From Auanema rhodensis (Eukaryota > Nematoda > Chromadorea > Rhabditida > Rhabditidae): a stretch of 64,000 nucleotides of DNA. Where the stretch lies: assembly GCA_964057225.1 (NCBI GenBank), contig OZ059900.1:4040501-4104500 (forward strand), written 5' to 3'. A program made the translations under genes and the position numbers. Under the pieces are notes generated by a model that was not told where the DNA came from, made no database searches, and saw only the letters and a program-made list of their open reading frames with translations. Of the stretch, positions 8,908 through 22,583 are shown one piece after another (the stretch's first letter is position 1; every line of letters starts with the position of its first letter).

Positions 8908-9669
8908 TTTTCCTGCAAAAATACACCTACAAACTACTTTTCCTGCAAAATTACACGAAAAAAAATTTTTCCTGCAAAAATACACAAAGAAAAAGTTTTC
9001 ATGTATAAATACACGAAAAATAATTTTTCCTGCAAAAATACACAAAGAAAAAGTTTTCATGTATAAATACACAAAGAAAAAGTTTTCATGTATAAATACA
9101 CGAAGAAACTACTTTTCCTGCAAAAATACACAAAGAAAAAGTTTTCATGTATAAATACACGAAAAATAATTTTTCCTGCAAAAATACACAAAGAAAAAGT
9201 TTTCATGTATAAATACACAAAGAAAAAGTTTTCATGTATAAATACACGAAGAAACTACTTTTCCTGCAAAAATACACAAAGAAAAAGTTTTCATGTATAA
9301 ATACACGAAAAAAAGTTTTTCCTGCAAAAATACACGAAGAAACTACTTTTACCGCAAAAATACACGAAGAAACTACTTTTCCTGCAAAAATACACCTACA
9401 AATTACATTTCCTGCAAAAATACACGAAAAAAAATTTTTCCTGCAAAAATACACAAAGAAAAAGTTTTCATGTATAAACACACGAAAAAAAATTTTTCCT
9501 GCAAAAATACACGAAAAAAAATTTTTCCTGCAAAAATACACGTAAAAAAATTTTTCCTACAAAAATACACAAAAAAAAATTTTTCCCTGCAAAAATTCTG
9601 AAAAAAAATTTTTCCCTTGTAAAAATTCACTAAAAAATTTTTCTCCCTGCAAAAATGCGAAAAAAAAAA
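8908..9669. repeat. IGS minisatellite, unit 3, ~762 bp (short form)
   Basis: About 88 bp (three monomers) shorter than the 850 bp form near its right end. Private 'cgtaaaaaa' monomer at about 9541, shared only with unit 4. Confidence 0.95.
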
Positions 9670-9729
9670 ATTTATTCAGAAATACTTCCCCGAAGACATA
9701 TGGTATCAAAATTTCGTTCCTCTCTCATT

Positions 9730-10665
9730 TACTTGATTGATTCTGTCAGCGCTGTATGCTCAAGTAAAAGATTAAGCCATGCATGTATAAAGTTCATCAT
9801 TTTTGAGAAACTGCGATAGGCTCACAGCTCAGAGACCAAAAAAATTTCCAAGTCCAAAAAAAATTTTTTTTTCAACATGTTTTCACGATACTCTCAAAAC
9901 ATTTTTTACACATTTTTAAAGAGTTTTAACATTGGAATTGAGAAACAAAATTTTTTTTTTACTTGATTGATTCTGTCAGCGCTGTAGCTTTCGTCAAGGA
10001 TTAAGCCATGCCAACCGCTCACCGACCACAAAAAAATTTTTTTCACGTACTTGATTGATTCTGTCAGCGCTGTATGCTCAAGTAAAAGATTAAGCCATGC
10101 ATGTATAAAGTTCATCATTTTTGAGAAACTGCGATAGGCTCACAGCTCAGAGACCAAAAAAATTTCCAAGTCCAAAAAAAATTTTTTTTTCAACATGTTT
10201 TCACGATACTCTCAAAACATTTTTTACACATTTTTAAAGAGTTTTAACATTGGAATTGAGAAACAAAATTTTTTTTTTACTTGATTGATTCTGTCAGCGC
10301 TGTAGCTTTCGTCAAGGATTAAGCCATGCCAACCGCTCACCGACCACAAAAAAATTTTTTTCACGTACTTGATTGATTCTGTCAGCGCTGTATGCTCAAG
10401 TAAAAGATTAAGCCATGCATGTAGAAAGTTGAACTTTTTAAGCCAAACCGCCAACCGACCAAAAATTTTTTCTAGTCAAAAATTATGGAAATTTTTGAAA
10501 AAATATGCAAATTTTTTTTTTCAAAACTATTTTTCAGAGTAGTCTTATTCTATTTTCTGACTCTTTTTACATATTTTACACTATATATGAAATATGTTTT
10601 GGAAAATTTCCCGATATGGCTTAATCCTTGAGGAAAGCTACAGCGCTGACAGAATCAATCAAGTA
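9730..10665. repeat. 18S tag cluster, unit 4, with 318 bp duplication
   Basis: a 9730, b 9960, a' 10048, b' 10278, c 10366 on plus; d 10616-10665 on minus. Confidence 0.85.
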
Positions 10666-10763
10666 AAATTTGCCATTTTTATCAAAATTTTTGATTTTTT
10701 AAATTAAAATTCTCGGGTGACCATTTATATGCGCTTTTTTTTGAAAAATGGTTCCAATATTCC

Positions 10764-10906
10764 AATAAAGTATACTTTTTCTTACAAATAAAGTATACCT
10801 TTTCTTACAAATAAAGTATACCTTTTTTAAAATAAGGTATCAATATTGCTATCGCTATATACAATCAATAAAACGTTATTTGAAACAAGAATAAGGTATA
10901 CTTTCA
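10764..10906 (-). terminator. GTATAC-box cluster, unit 4
   Basis: TTAC form, as in unit 2. Confidence 0.4.
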
Positions 10907-10915
10907 GGTATAAAA

Positions 10916-10986
10916 CAAAACATCCAATCAAAGGATAGTCTCAACAGATCGCAGTTTATAAAGACTGCTCTACTGGATACAACACC
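10916..10986 (-). rRNA. 28S 3'-end fragment, unit 4
   Basis: Same as unit 1. Confidence 0.8.
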
Positions 10987-11826
10987 TACGAATGCCCCCG
11001 AATCGTCCCTATTAATCATTAATTCGACTCTCAAACCAATAAATAGAACCGAAGTCCTCTTTTATTATTCCATGATAGCACATACAAGCAATCGCTTGCT
11101 TTGAGCGCTTTGATTTATTCAAAGTAAACCCGAGCCAGTATACACACCGAAGTACATACACAAAACCGACAAAATAGACACATCTATGATTACCGGCAAG
11201 CCGTATCACAGAAAATGCCTCAGATCCAACTACGAGCTTTTTAACTACAGCAATAACGTTTTACACTAGTGGAGCTGGAATTACCGCGGCTGCTGGCACC
11301 AGACTTGCCCTCCACTGGGTCCTTGTAGAGCTATTTAAGCTCAGCTCAGTGAAATAATCAATCTAAAAAGATTGATCTTTTTATTTTTAGTTACTATCTC
11401 ACTGAAGTAGTGGATAAGTTACGCGCCTGCTGCCTTCCTTGGATGTGGTAGCCGTTTCTAAGGCTCCCTCTCCGGAGTCGAACCCTAATTCTCCGTTACC
11501 CGTGATCACCATGGTAAAACTCTATATTACCATCAGGTTGATAGGGCAAACATTAATCTCGAAAAAAGACAGTAAAACCGTCGATTAACTGGGTTATTCA
11601 GAGTCAACAAACATTAAATTGGTTTGTACTAATAACTGCGTTGAACTTGGGAAGAAGAACAACTATTAAGCATGTATTAGCTCCAGAATTACCACAGTTA
11701 TCCATAGAAATCGAGAAAAATCATATCTGCTCTAATGAGCCGTTCGCAGTTTCTCAAAAATAATGAACTTTATACATGCATGGCTTAATCTTTTACTTGA
11801 GCATACAGCGCTGACAGAATCAATCA
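10987..11826 (-). rRNA. 18S 5' part, unit 4
   Basis: Common form; no private change noticed. Confidence 0.95.
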
Positions 11827-12141
11827 GATTCGCAATAGAGAATCCATTATTTCTTACTAAACAATATAAATATCGAGAAGTAGAATAATTTTTTTTTCCC
11901 AATTCACCAAAAAAATTAAGAAAGTTGAAAAATCACACAGAAACGACACATTATAGAAAATATTCACATTTTTCAATGTGAACAAGTAAAATTGCAGATA
12001 ACGAAAATTATTGTAAAAATTTTCTCCTGCTACCTTACGATTGTGATATCGTTTCGGTGAATAGTGTAACAATCTTCAGATATTATTTCATAATGTTTAT
12101 ATTCCGATGAAACATTCCAGTAAAAATTTTATGTAAAATAC
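11827..12141 (-). promoter_or_regulatory. 5' ETS-like leader, unit 4
   Basis: Common form. Confidence 0.5.
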
Positions 12142-12903
12142 TTTTCCTGCAAAAATACACCTACAAACTACTTTTCCTGCAAAATTACACGAAAAAAAAT
12201 TTTTCCTGCAAAAATACACAAAGAAAAAGTTTTCATGTATAAATACACGAAAAATAATTTTTCCTGCAAAAATACACAAAGAAAAAGTTTTCATGTATAA
12301 ATACACAAAGAAAAAGTTTTCATGTATAAATACACGAAGAAACTACTTTTCCTGCAAAAATACACAAAGAAAAAGTTTTCATGTATAAATACACGAAAAA
12401 TAATTTTTCCTGCAAAAATACACAAAGAAAAAGTTTTCATGTATAAATACACAAAGAAAAAGTTTTCATGTATAAATACACGAAGAAACTACTTTTCCTG
12501 CAAAAATACACAAAGAAAAAGTTTTCATGTATAAATACACGAAAAAAAGTTTTTCCTGCAAAAATACACGAAGAAACTACTTTTACCGCAAAAATACACG
12601 AAGAAACTACTTTTCCTGCAAAAATACACCTACAAATTACATTTCCTGCAAAAATACACGAAAAAAAATTTTTCCTGCAAAAATACACAAAGAAAAAGTT
12701 TTCATGTATAAACACACGAAAAAAAATTTTTCCTGCAAAAATACACGAAAAAAAATTTTTCCTGCAAAAATACACGTAAAAAAATTTTTCCTACAAAAAT
12801 ACACAAAAAAAAATTTTTCCCTGCAAAAATTCTGAAAAAAAATTTTTCCCTTGTAAAAATTCACTAAAAAATTTTTCTCCCTGCAAAAATGCGAAAAAAA
12901 AAA
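12142..12903. repeat. IGS minisatellite, unit 4, ~762 bp (short form)
   Basis: Same short form and 'cgtaaaaaa' monomer as unit 3 at an offset of 3,234 bp, so units 3-4 (array plus duplicated tags) are a recent adjacent duplication. Confidence 0.95.
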
Positions 12904-12963
12904 ATTTATTCAGAAATACTTCCCCGAAGACATATGGTATCAAAATTTCGTTCCTCTCTCATT

Positions 12964-13899
12964 TACTTGATTGATTCTGTCAGCGCTGTATGCTCAAGTA
13001 AAAGATTAAGCCATGCATGTATAAAGTTCATCATTTTTGAGAAACTGCGATAGGCTCACAGCTCAGAGACCAAAAAAATTTCCAAGTCCAAAAAAAATTT
13101 TTTTTTCAACATGTTTTCACGATACTCTCAAAACATTTTTTACACATTTTTAAAGAGTTTTAACATTGGAATTGAGAAACAAAATTTTTTTTTTACTTGA
13201 TTGATTCTGTCAGCGCTGTAGCTTTCGTCAAGGATTAAGCCATGCCAACCGCTCACCGACCACAAAAAAATTTTTTTCACGTACTTGATTGATTCTGTCA
13301 GCGCTGTATGCTCAAGTAAAAGATTAAGCCATGCATGTATAAAGTTCATCATTTTTGAGAAACTGCGATAGGCTCACAGCTCAGAGACCAAAAAAATTTC
13401 CAAGTCCAAAAAAAATTTTTTTTTCAACATGTTTTCACGATACTCTCAAAACATTTTTTACACATTTTTAAAGAGTTTTAACATTGGAATTGAGAAACAA
13501 AATTTTTTTTTTACTTGATTGATTCTGTCAGCGCTGTAGCTTTCGTCAAGGATTAAGCCATGCCAACCGCTCACCGACCACAAAAAAATTTTTTTCACGT
13601 ACTTGATTGATTCTGTCAGCGCTGTATGCTCAAGTAAAAGATTAAGCCATGCATGTAGAAAGTTGAACTTTTTAAGCCAAACCGCCAACCGACCAAAAAT
13701 TTTTTCTAGTCAAAAATTATGGAAATTTTTGAAAAAATATGCAAATTTTTTTTTTCAAAACTATTTTTCAGAGTAGTCTTATTCTATTTTCTGACTCTTT
13801 TTACATATTTTACACTATATATGAAATATGTTTTGGAAAATTTCCCGATATGGCTTAATCCTTGAGGAAAGCTACAGCGCTGACAGAATCAATCAAGTA
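12964..13899. repeat. 18S tag cluster, unit 5, with 318 bp duplication
   Basis: a 12964, b 13194, a' 13282, b' 13512, c 13600 on plus; d 13850-13899 on minus. Confidence 0.85.
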
Positions 13900-13997
13900 A
13901 AATTTGCCATTTTTATCAAAATTTTTGATTTTTTAAATTAAAATTCTCGGGTGACCATTTATATGCGCTTTTTTTTGAAAAATGGTTCCAATATTCC

Positions 13998-14140
13998 AAT
14001 AAAGTATACTTTTTCTTACAAATAAAGTATACCTTTTCTTACAAATAAAGTATACCTTTTTTAAAATAAGGTATCAATATTGCTATCGCTATATACAATC
14101 AATAAAACGTTATTTGAAACAAGAATAAGGTATACTTTCA
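13998..14140 (-). terminator. GTATAC-box cluster, unit 5
   Basis: TTAC form. Confidence 0.4.
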
Positions 14141-14149
14141 GGTATAAAA

Positions 14150-14220
14150 CAAAACATCCAATCAAAGGATAGTCTCAACAGATCGCAGTTTATAAAGACT
14201 GCTCTACTGGATACAACACC
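14150..14220 (-). rRNA. 28S 3'-end fragment, unit 5
   Basis: Same as unit 1. Confidence 0.8.
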
Positions 14221-15060
14221 TACGAATGCCCCCGAATCGTCCCTATTAATCATTAATTCGACTCTCAAACCAATAAATAGAACCGAAGTCCTCTTTTATT
14301 ATTCCATGATAGCACATACAAGCAATCGCTTGCTTTGAGCGCTTTGATTTATTCAAAGTAAACCCGAGCCAGTATACACACCGAAGTACATACACAAAAC
14401 CGACAAAATAGACACATCTATGATTACCGGCAAGCCGTATCACAGAAAATGCCTCAGATCCAACTACGAGCTTTTTAACTACAGCAATAACGTTTTACAC
14501 TAGTGGAGCTGGAATTACCGCGGCTGCTGGCACCAGACTTGCCCTCCACTGGGTCCTTGTAGAGCTATTTAAGCTCAGCTCAGTGAAATAATCAATCTAA
14601 AAAGATTGATCTTTTTATTTTTAGTTACTATCTCACTGAAGTAGTGGATAAGTTACGCGCCTGCTGCCTTCCTTGGATGTGGTAGCCGTTTCTAAGGCTC
14701 CCTCTCCGGAGTCGAACCCTAATTCTCCGTTACCCGTGATCACCATGGTAAAACTCTATATTACCATCAGGTTGATAGGGCAAACATTAATCTCGAAAAA
14801 AGACAGTAAAACCGTCGATTAACTGGGTTATTCAGAGTCAACAAACATTAAATTGGTTTGTACTAATAACTGCGTTGAACTTGGGAAGAAGAACAACTAT
14901 TAAGCATGTATTAGCTCCAGAATTACCACAGTTATCCATAGAAATCGAGAAAAATCATATCTGCTCTAATGAGCCGTTCGCAGTTTCTCAAAAATAATGA
15001 ACTTTATACATGCATGGCTTAATCTTTTACTTGAGCATACAGCGCTGACAGAATCAATCA
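14221..15060 (-). rRNA. 18S 5' part, unit 5
   Basis: Common form; no private change noticed. Confidence 0.95.
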
Positions 15061-15375
15061 GATTCGCAATAGAGAATCCATTATTTCTTACTAAACAATA
15101 TAAATATCGAGAAGTAGAATAATTTTTTTTTCCCAATTCACCAAAAAAATTAAGAAAGTTGAAAAATCACACAGAAACGACACATTATAGAAAATATTCA
15201 CATTTTTCAATGTGAACAAGTAAAATTGCAGATAACGAAAATTATTGTAAAAATTTTCTCCTGCTACCTTACGATTGTGATATCGTTTCGGTGAATAGTG
15301 TAACAATCTTCAGATATTATTTCATAATGTTTATATTCCGATGAAACATTCCAGTAAAAATTTTATGTAAAATAC
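15061..15375 (-). promoter_or_regulatory. 5' ETS-like leader, unit 5
   Basis: Common form. Confidence 0.5.
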
Positions 15376-16225
15376 TTTTCCTGCAAAAATACACCTACAA
15401 ACTACTTTTCCTGCAAAATTACACGAAAAAAAATTTTTCCTGCAAAAATACACAAAGAAAAAGTTTTCATGTATAAATACACGAAAAATAATTTTTCCTG
15501 CAAAAATACACAAAGAAAAAGTTTTCATGTATAAATACACAAAGAAAAAGTTTTCATGTATAAATACACGAAGAAACTACTTTTCCTGCAAAAATACACA
15601 AAGAAAAAGTTTTCATGTATAAATACACGAAAAATAATTTTTCCTGCAAAAATACACAAAGAAAAAGTTTTCATGTATAAATACACAAAGAAAAAGTTTT
15701 CATGTATAAATACACGAAGAAACTACTTTTCCTGCAAAAATACACAAAGAAAAAGTTTTCATGTATAAATACACGAAAAAAAGTTTTTCCTGCAAAAATA
15801 CACGAAGAAACTACTTTTACCGCAAAAATACACGAAGAAACTACTTTTCCTGCAAAAATACACCTACAAATTACATTTCCTGCAAAAATACACGAAAAAA
15901 AATTTTTCCTGCAAAAATACACAAAGAAAAAGTTTTCATGTATAAACACACGAAAAAAAATTTTTCCTGCAAAAATACACGAAGAAACTACTTTTCTTGC
16001 AAAAATACACAAAGAAAAAGTTTTCCTGCAAATATACACGAAAAAAAATTTTTCCTGCAAAAATACACGAAAAAAAATTTTTCCTGCAAAAATACACGAA
16101 AAAAAATTTTTCCTACAAAAATACACAAAAAAAAATTTTTCCCTGCAAAAATTCTGAAAAAAAATTTTTCCCTTGTAAAAATTCACTAAAAAATTTTTCT
16201 CCCTGCAAAAATGCGAAAAAAAAAA
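15376..16225. repeat. IGS minisatellite, unit 5, ~850 bp
   Basis: Reference form of the 'attctgaaaa' class; same class as units 13, 14, 16 and 17. Confidence 0.95.
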
Positions 16226-16285
16226 ATTTATTCAGAAATACTTCCCCGAAGACATATGGTATCAAAATTTCGTTCCTCTCTCATT

Positions 16286-17221
16286 TACTTGATTGATTCT
16301 GTCAGCGCTGTATGCTCAAGTAAAAGATTAAGCCATGCATGTATAAAGTTCATCATTTTTGAGAAACTGCGATAGGCTCACAGCTCAGAGACCAAAAAAA
16401 TTTCCAAGTCCAAAAAAAATTTTTTTTTCAACATGTTTTCACGATACTCTCAAAACATTTTTTACACATTTTTAAAGAGTTTTAACATTGGAATTGAGAA
16501 ACAAAATTTTTTTTTTACTTGATTGATTCTGTCAGCGCTGTAGCTTTCGTCAAGGATTAAGCCATGCCAACCGCTCACCGACCACAAAAAAATTTTTTTC
16601 ACGTACTTGATTGATTCTGTCAGCGCTGTATGCTCAAGTAAAAGATTAAGCCATGCATGTATAAAGTTCATCATTTTTGAGAAACTGCGATAGGCTCACA
16701 GCTCAGAGACCAAAAAAATTTCCAAGTCCAAAAAAAATTTTTTTTTCAACATGTTTTCACGATACTCTCAAAACATTTTTTACACATTTTTAAAGAGTTT
16801 TAACATTGGAATTGAGAAACAAAATTTTTTTTTTACTTGATTGATTCTGTCAGCGCTGTAGCTTTCGTCAAGGATTAAGCCATGCCAACCGCTCACCGAC
16901 CACAAAAAAATTTTTTTCACGTACTTGATTGATTCTGTCAGCGCTGTATGCTCAAGTAAAAGATTAAGCCATGCATGTAGAAAGTTGAACTTTTTAAGCC
17001 AAACCGCCAACCGACCAAAAATTTTTTCTAGTCAAAAATTATGGAAATTTTTGAAAAAATATGCAAATTTTTTTTTTCAAAACTATTTTTCAGAGTAGTC
17101 TTATTCTATTTTCTGACTCTTTTTACATATTTTACACTATATATGAAATATGTTTTGGAAAATTTCCCGATATGGCTTAATCCTTGAGGAAAGCTACAGC
17201 GCTGACAGAATCAATCAAGTA
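16286..17221. repeat. 18S tag cluster, unit 6, with 318 bp duplication
   Basis: a 16286, b 16516, a' 16604, b' 16834, c 16922 on plus; d 17172-17221 on minus. Confidence 0.85.
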
Positions 17222-17319
17222 AAATTTGCCATTTTTATCAAAATTTTTGATTTTTTAAATTAAAATTCTCGGGTGACCATTTATATGCGCTTTTTTTTGA
17301 AAAATGGTTCCAATATTCC

Positions 17320-17462
17320 AATAAAGTATACTTTTTCTTACAAATAAAGTATACCTTTTCTTACAAATAAAGTATACCTTTTTTAAAATAAGGTATCAAT
17401 ATTGCTATCGCTATATACAATCAATAAAACGTTATTTGAAACAAGAATAAGGTATACTTTCA
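17320..17462 (-). terminator. GTATAC-box cluster, unit 6
   Basis: TTAC form. Confidence 0.4.
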
Positions 17463-17471
17463 GGTATAAAA

Positions 17472-17542
17472 CAAAACATCCAATCAAAGGATAGTCTCAA
17501 CAGATCGCAGTTTATAAAGACTGCTCTACTGGATACAACACC
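17472..17542 (-). rRNA. 28S 3'-end fragment, unit 6
   Basis: Same as unit 1. Confidence 0.8.
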
Positions 17543-18382
17543 TACGAATGCCCCCGAATCGTCCCTATTAATCATTAATTCGACTCTCAAACCAATAAAT
17601 AGAACCGAAGTCCTCTTTTATTATTCCATGATAGCACATACAAGCAATCGCTTGCTTTGAGCGCTTTGATTTATTCAAAGTAAACCCGAGCCAGTATACA
17701 CACCGAAGTACATACACAAAACCGACAAAATAGACACATCTATGATTACCGGCAAGCCGTATCACAGAAAATGCCTCAGATCCAACTACGAGCTTTTTAA
17801 CTACAGCAATAACGTTTTACACTAGTGGAGCTGGAATTACCGCGGCTGCTGGCACCAGACTTGCCCTCCACTGGGTCCTTGTAGAGCTATTTAAGCTCAG
17901 CTTAGTGAAATAATCAATCTAAAAAGATTGATCTTTTTATTTTTAGTTACTATCTCACTGAAGTAGTGGATAAGTTACGCGCCTGCTGCCTTCCTTGGAT
18001 GTGGTAGCCGTTTCTAAGGCTCCCTCTCCGGAGTCGAACCCTAATTCTCCGTTACCCGTGATCACCATGGTAAAACTCTATATTACCATCAGGTTGATAG
18101 GGCAAACATTAATCTCGAAAAAAGACAGTAAAACCGTCGATTAACTGGGTTATTCAGAGTCAACAAACATTAAATTGGTTTGTACTAATAACTGCGTTGA
18201 ACTTGGGAAGAAGAACAACTATTAAGCATGTATTAGCTCCAGAATTACCACAGTTATCCATAGAAATCGAGAAAAATCATATCTGCTCTAATGAGCCGTT
18301 CGCAGTTTCTCAAAAATAATGAACTTTATACATGCATGGCTTAATCTTTTACTTGAGCATACAGCGCTGACAGAATCAATCA
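17543..18382 (-). rRNA. 18S 5' part, unit 6
   Basis: Private T at 17903 (CTTAGTG instead of CTCAGTG) in the diverged helix before the 530 loop. Confidence 0.95.
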
Positions 18383-18697
18383 GATTCGCAATAGAGAATC
18401 CATTATTTCTTACTAAACAATATAAATATCGAGAAGTAGAATAATTTTTTTTTCCCAATTCCCCAAAAAAATTAAGAAAGTTGAAAAATCACACAGAAAC
18501 GACACATTATAGAAAATATTCACATTTTTCAATGTGAACAAGTAAAATTGCAGATAACGAAAATTATTGTAAAAATTTTCTCCTGCTACCTTACGATTGT
18601 GATATCGTTTCGGTGAATAGTGTAACAATCTTCAGATATTATTTCATAATGTTTATATTCCGATGAAACATTCCAGTAAAAATTTTATGTAAAATAC
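18383..18697 (-). promoter_or_regulatory. 5' ETS-like leader, unit 6
   Basis: Carries the 'aattcccc' variant near 18460, shared only with unit 2. Confidence 0.5.
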
Positions 18698-19518
18698 TTT
18701 TCCTGCAAAAATACACCTACAAACTACTTTTCCTGCAAAATTACACGAAAAAAAATTTTTCCTGCAAAAATACACAAAGAAAAAGTTTTCATGTATAAAT
18801 ACACGAAAAAAAATTTTTCCTGCAAAAATACACAAAGAAAAAGTTTTCATGTATAAATACACAAAGAAAAAGTTTTCATGTATAAATACACGAAGAAACT
18901 ACTTTTCCTGCAAAAATACACAAAGAAAAAGTTTTCATGTATAAATACACGAAAAATAATTTTTCCTGCAAAAATACACAAAGAAAAAGTTTTCATGTAT
19001 AAATACACAAAGAAAAAGTTTTCATGTATAAATACACGAAGAAACTACTTTTCCTGCAAAAATACACAAAGAAAAAGTTTTCATGTATAAATACACGAAA
19101 AAAAGTTTTTCCTGCAAAAATACACGAAGAAACTACTTTTCCTGCAAAAATACACCTACAAATTACATTTCCTGCAAAAATACACGAAAAAAAATTTTTC
19201 CTGCAAAAATACACAAAGAAAAAGTTTTCATGTATAAACACACGAAAAAAAATTTTTCCTGCAAAAATACACGAAGAAACTACTTTTCTTGCAAAAATAC
19301 ACAAAGAAAAAGTTTTCCTGCAAATATACACGAAAAAAAATTTTTCCTGCAAAAATACACAAAAAAAACTTTTTCCTGCAAAAATACACGAAAAAAAATT
19401 TTTCCTACAAAAATACACAAAAAAAAATTTTTCCCTGCAAAAATTCTAAAAAAAAATTTTTCCCTTGTAAAAATTCACTAAAAAAATTTTCTCCCTGCAA
19501 AAATGCGAAAAAAAAAAA
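18698..19518. repeat. IGS minisatellite, unit 6, ~821 bp
   Basis: Like the array of unit 2, but one 30 bp monomer (the 'accgcaaaaatacac' type near 19140) is lost. This accounts for the 2,975 bp spacing. Confidence 0.95.
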
Positions 19519-19578
19519 ATTTATTCAGAAATACTTCCCCGAAGACATATGGTATCAAAATTTCGTTCCTCTCTCATT

Positions 19579-20196
19579 TACTTGATTGATTCTGTCAGCG
19601 CTGTATGCTCAAGTAAAAGATTAAGCCATGCATGTATAAAGTTCATCATTTTTGAGAAACTGCGATAGGCTCACAGCTCAGAGACCAAAAAAATTTCCAA
19701 GTCCAAAAAAAATTTTTTTTTCAACATGTTTTCACGATACTCTCAAAACATTTTTTACACATTTTTAAAGAGTTTTAACATTGGAATTGAGAAACAAAAT
19801 TTTTTTTTTACTTGATTGATTCTGTCAGCGCTGTAGCTTTCGTCAAGGATTAAGCCATGCCAACCGCTCACCGACCACAAAAAAATTTTTTTCACGTACT
19901 TGATTGATTCTGTCAGCGCTGTATGCTCAAGTAAAAGATTAAGCCATGCATGTAGAAAGTTGAACTTTTTAAGCCAAACCGCCAACCGACCAAAAATTTT
20001 TTCTAGTCAAAAATTATGGAAATTTTTGAAAAAATATGCAAATTTTTTTTTTCAAAACTATTTTTCAGAGTAGTCTTATTCTATTTTCTGACTCTTTTTA
20101 CATATTTTACACTATATATGAAATATGTTTTGGAAAATTTCCCGATATGGCTTAATCCTTGAGGAAAGCTACAGCGCTGACAGAATCAATCAAGTA
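19579..20196. repeat. 18S tag cluster, unit 7, single module
   Basis: a 19579, b 19809, c 19897 on plus; d 20147-20196 on minus. Confidence 0.85.
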
Positions 20197-20294
20197 AAAT
20201 TTGCCATTTTTATCAAAATTTTTGATTTTTTAAATTAAAATTCTCGGGTGACCATTTATATGCGCTTTTTTTTGAAAAATGGTTCCAATATTCC

Positions 20295-20437
20295 AATAAA
20301 GTATACTTTTTCTTGCAAATAAAGTATACCTTTTCTTACAAATAAAGTATACCTTTTTTAAAATAAGGTATCAATATTGCTATCGCTATATACAATCAAT
20401 AAAACGTTATTTGAAACAAGAATAAGGTATACTTTCA
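20295..20437 (-). terminator. GTATAC-box cluster, unit 7
   Basis: TTGC form. Confidence 0.4.
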
Positions 20438-20446
20438 GGTATAAAA

Positions 20447-20517
20447 CAAAACATCCAATCAAAGGATAGTCTCAACAGATCGCAGTTTATAAAGACTGCT
20501 CTACTGGATACAACACC
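20447..20517 (-). rRNA. 28S 3'-end fragment, unit 7
   Basis: Same as unit 1. Confidence 0.8.
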
Positions 20518-21357
20518 TACGAATGCCCCCGAATCGTCCCTATTAATCATTAATTCGACTCTCAAACCAATAAATAGAACCGAAGTCCTCTTTTATTATT
20601 CCATGATAGCACATACAAGCAATCGCTTGCTTTGAGCGCTTTGATTTATTCAAAGTAAACCCGAGCCAGTATACACACCGAAGTACATACACAAAACCGA
20701 CAAAATAGACACATCTATGATTACCGGCAAGCCGTATCACAGAAAATGCCTCAGATCCAACTACGAGCTTTTTAACTACAGCAATAACGTTTTACACTAG
20801 TGGAGCTGGAATTACCGCGGCTGCTGGCACCAGACTTGCCCTCCACTGGGTCCTTGTAGAGCTATTTAAGCTCAGCTCAGTGAAATAATCAATCTAAAAA
20901 GATTGATCTTTTTATTTTTAGTTACTATCTCACTGAAGTAGTGGATAAGTTACGCGCCTGCTGCCTTCCTTGGATGTGGTAGCCGTTTCTAAGGCTCCCT
21001 CTCCGGAGTCGAACCCTAATTCTCCGTTACCCGTGATCACCATGGTAAAACTCTATATTACCATCAGGTTGATAGGGCAAACATTAATCTCGAAAAAAGA
21101 CAGTAAAACCGTCGATTAACTGGGTTATTCAGAGTCAACAAACATTAAATTGGTTTGTACTAATAACTGCGTTGAACTTGGGAAGAAGAACAACTATTAA
21201 GCATGTATTAGCTCCAGAATTACCACAGTTATCCATAGAAATCGAGAAAAATCATATCTGCTCTAATGAGCCGTTCGCAGTTTCTCAAAAATAATGAACT
21301 TTATACATGCATGGCTTAATCTTTTACTTGAGCATACAGCGCTGACAGAATCAATCA
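20518..21357 (-). rRNA. 18S 5' part, unit 7
   Basis: Common form. Confidence 0.95.
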
Positions 21358-21672
21358 GATTCGCAATAGAGAATCCATTATTTCTTACTAAACAATATAA
21401 ATATCGAGAAGTAGAATAATTTTTTTTTCCCAATTCACCAAAAAAATTAAGAAAGTTGAAAAATCACACAGAAACGACACATTATAGAAAATATTCACAT
21501 TTTTCAATGTGAACAAGTAAAATTGCAGATAACGAAAATTATTGTAAAAATTTTCTCCTGCTACCTTACGATTGTGATATCGTTTCGGTGAGTAGTGTAA
21601 CAATCTTCAGATATTATTTCATAATGTTTATATTCCGATGAAACATTCCAGTAAAAATTTTATGTAAAATAC
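21358..21672 (-). promoter_or_regulatory. 5' ETS-like leader, unit 7
   Basis: G at 21592 (GTGAGTAG), shared only with unit 9. Confidence 0.5.
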
Positions 21673-22523
21673 TTTTCCTGCAAAAATACACCTACAAACT
21701 ACTTTTCCTGCAAAATTACACGAAAAAAAATTTTTCCTGCAAAAATACACAAAGAAAAAGTTTTCATGTATAAATACACGAAAAATAATTTTTCCTGCAA
21801 AAATACACAAAGAAAAAGTTTTCATGTATAAATACACAAAGAAAAAGTTTTCATGTATAAATACACGAAGAAACTACTTTTCCTGCAAAAATACACAAAG
21901 AAAAAGTTTTCATGTATAAATACACGAAAAATAATTTTTCCTGCAAAAATACACAAAGAAAAAGTTTTCATGTATAAATACACAAAGAAAAAGTTTTCAT
22001 GTATAAATACACGAAGAAACTACTTTTCCTGCAAAAATACACAAAGAAAAAGTTTTCATGTATAAATACACGAAAAAAAGTTTTTCCTGCAAAAATACAC
22101 GAAGAAACTACTTTTACCGCAAAAATACACGAAGAAACTACTTTTCCTGCAAAAATACACCTACAAATTACATTTCCTGCAAAAATACACGAAAAAAAAT
22201 TTTTCCTGCAAAAATACACAAAGAAAAAGTTTTCATGTATAAACACACGAAAAAAAATTTTTCCTGCAAAAATACACGAAGAAACTACTTTTCTTGCAAA
22301 AATACACAAAGAAAAAGTTTTCCTGCAAATATACACGAAAAAAAATTTTTCCTGCAAAAATACACAAAAAAAACTTTTTCCTGCAAAAATACACGAAAAA
22401 AAATTTTTCCTACAAAAATACACAAAAAAAAATTTTTCCCTGCAAAAATTCTAAAAAAAAATTTTTCCCTTGTAAAAATTCACTAAAAAAATTTTCTCCC
22501 TGCAAAAATGCGAAAAAAAAAAA
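21673..22523. repeat. IGS minisatellite, unit 7, ~851 bp
   Basis: 'caaaaaaaacttttt' class; starts the run of six 3,005 bp intervals. Confidence 0.95.
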
Positions 22524-22583
22524 ATTTATTCAGAAATACTTCCCCGAAGACATATGGTATCAAAATTTCGTTCCTCTCTCATT

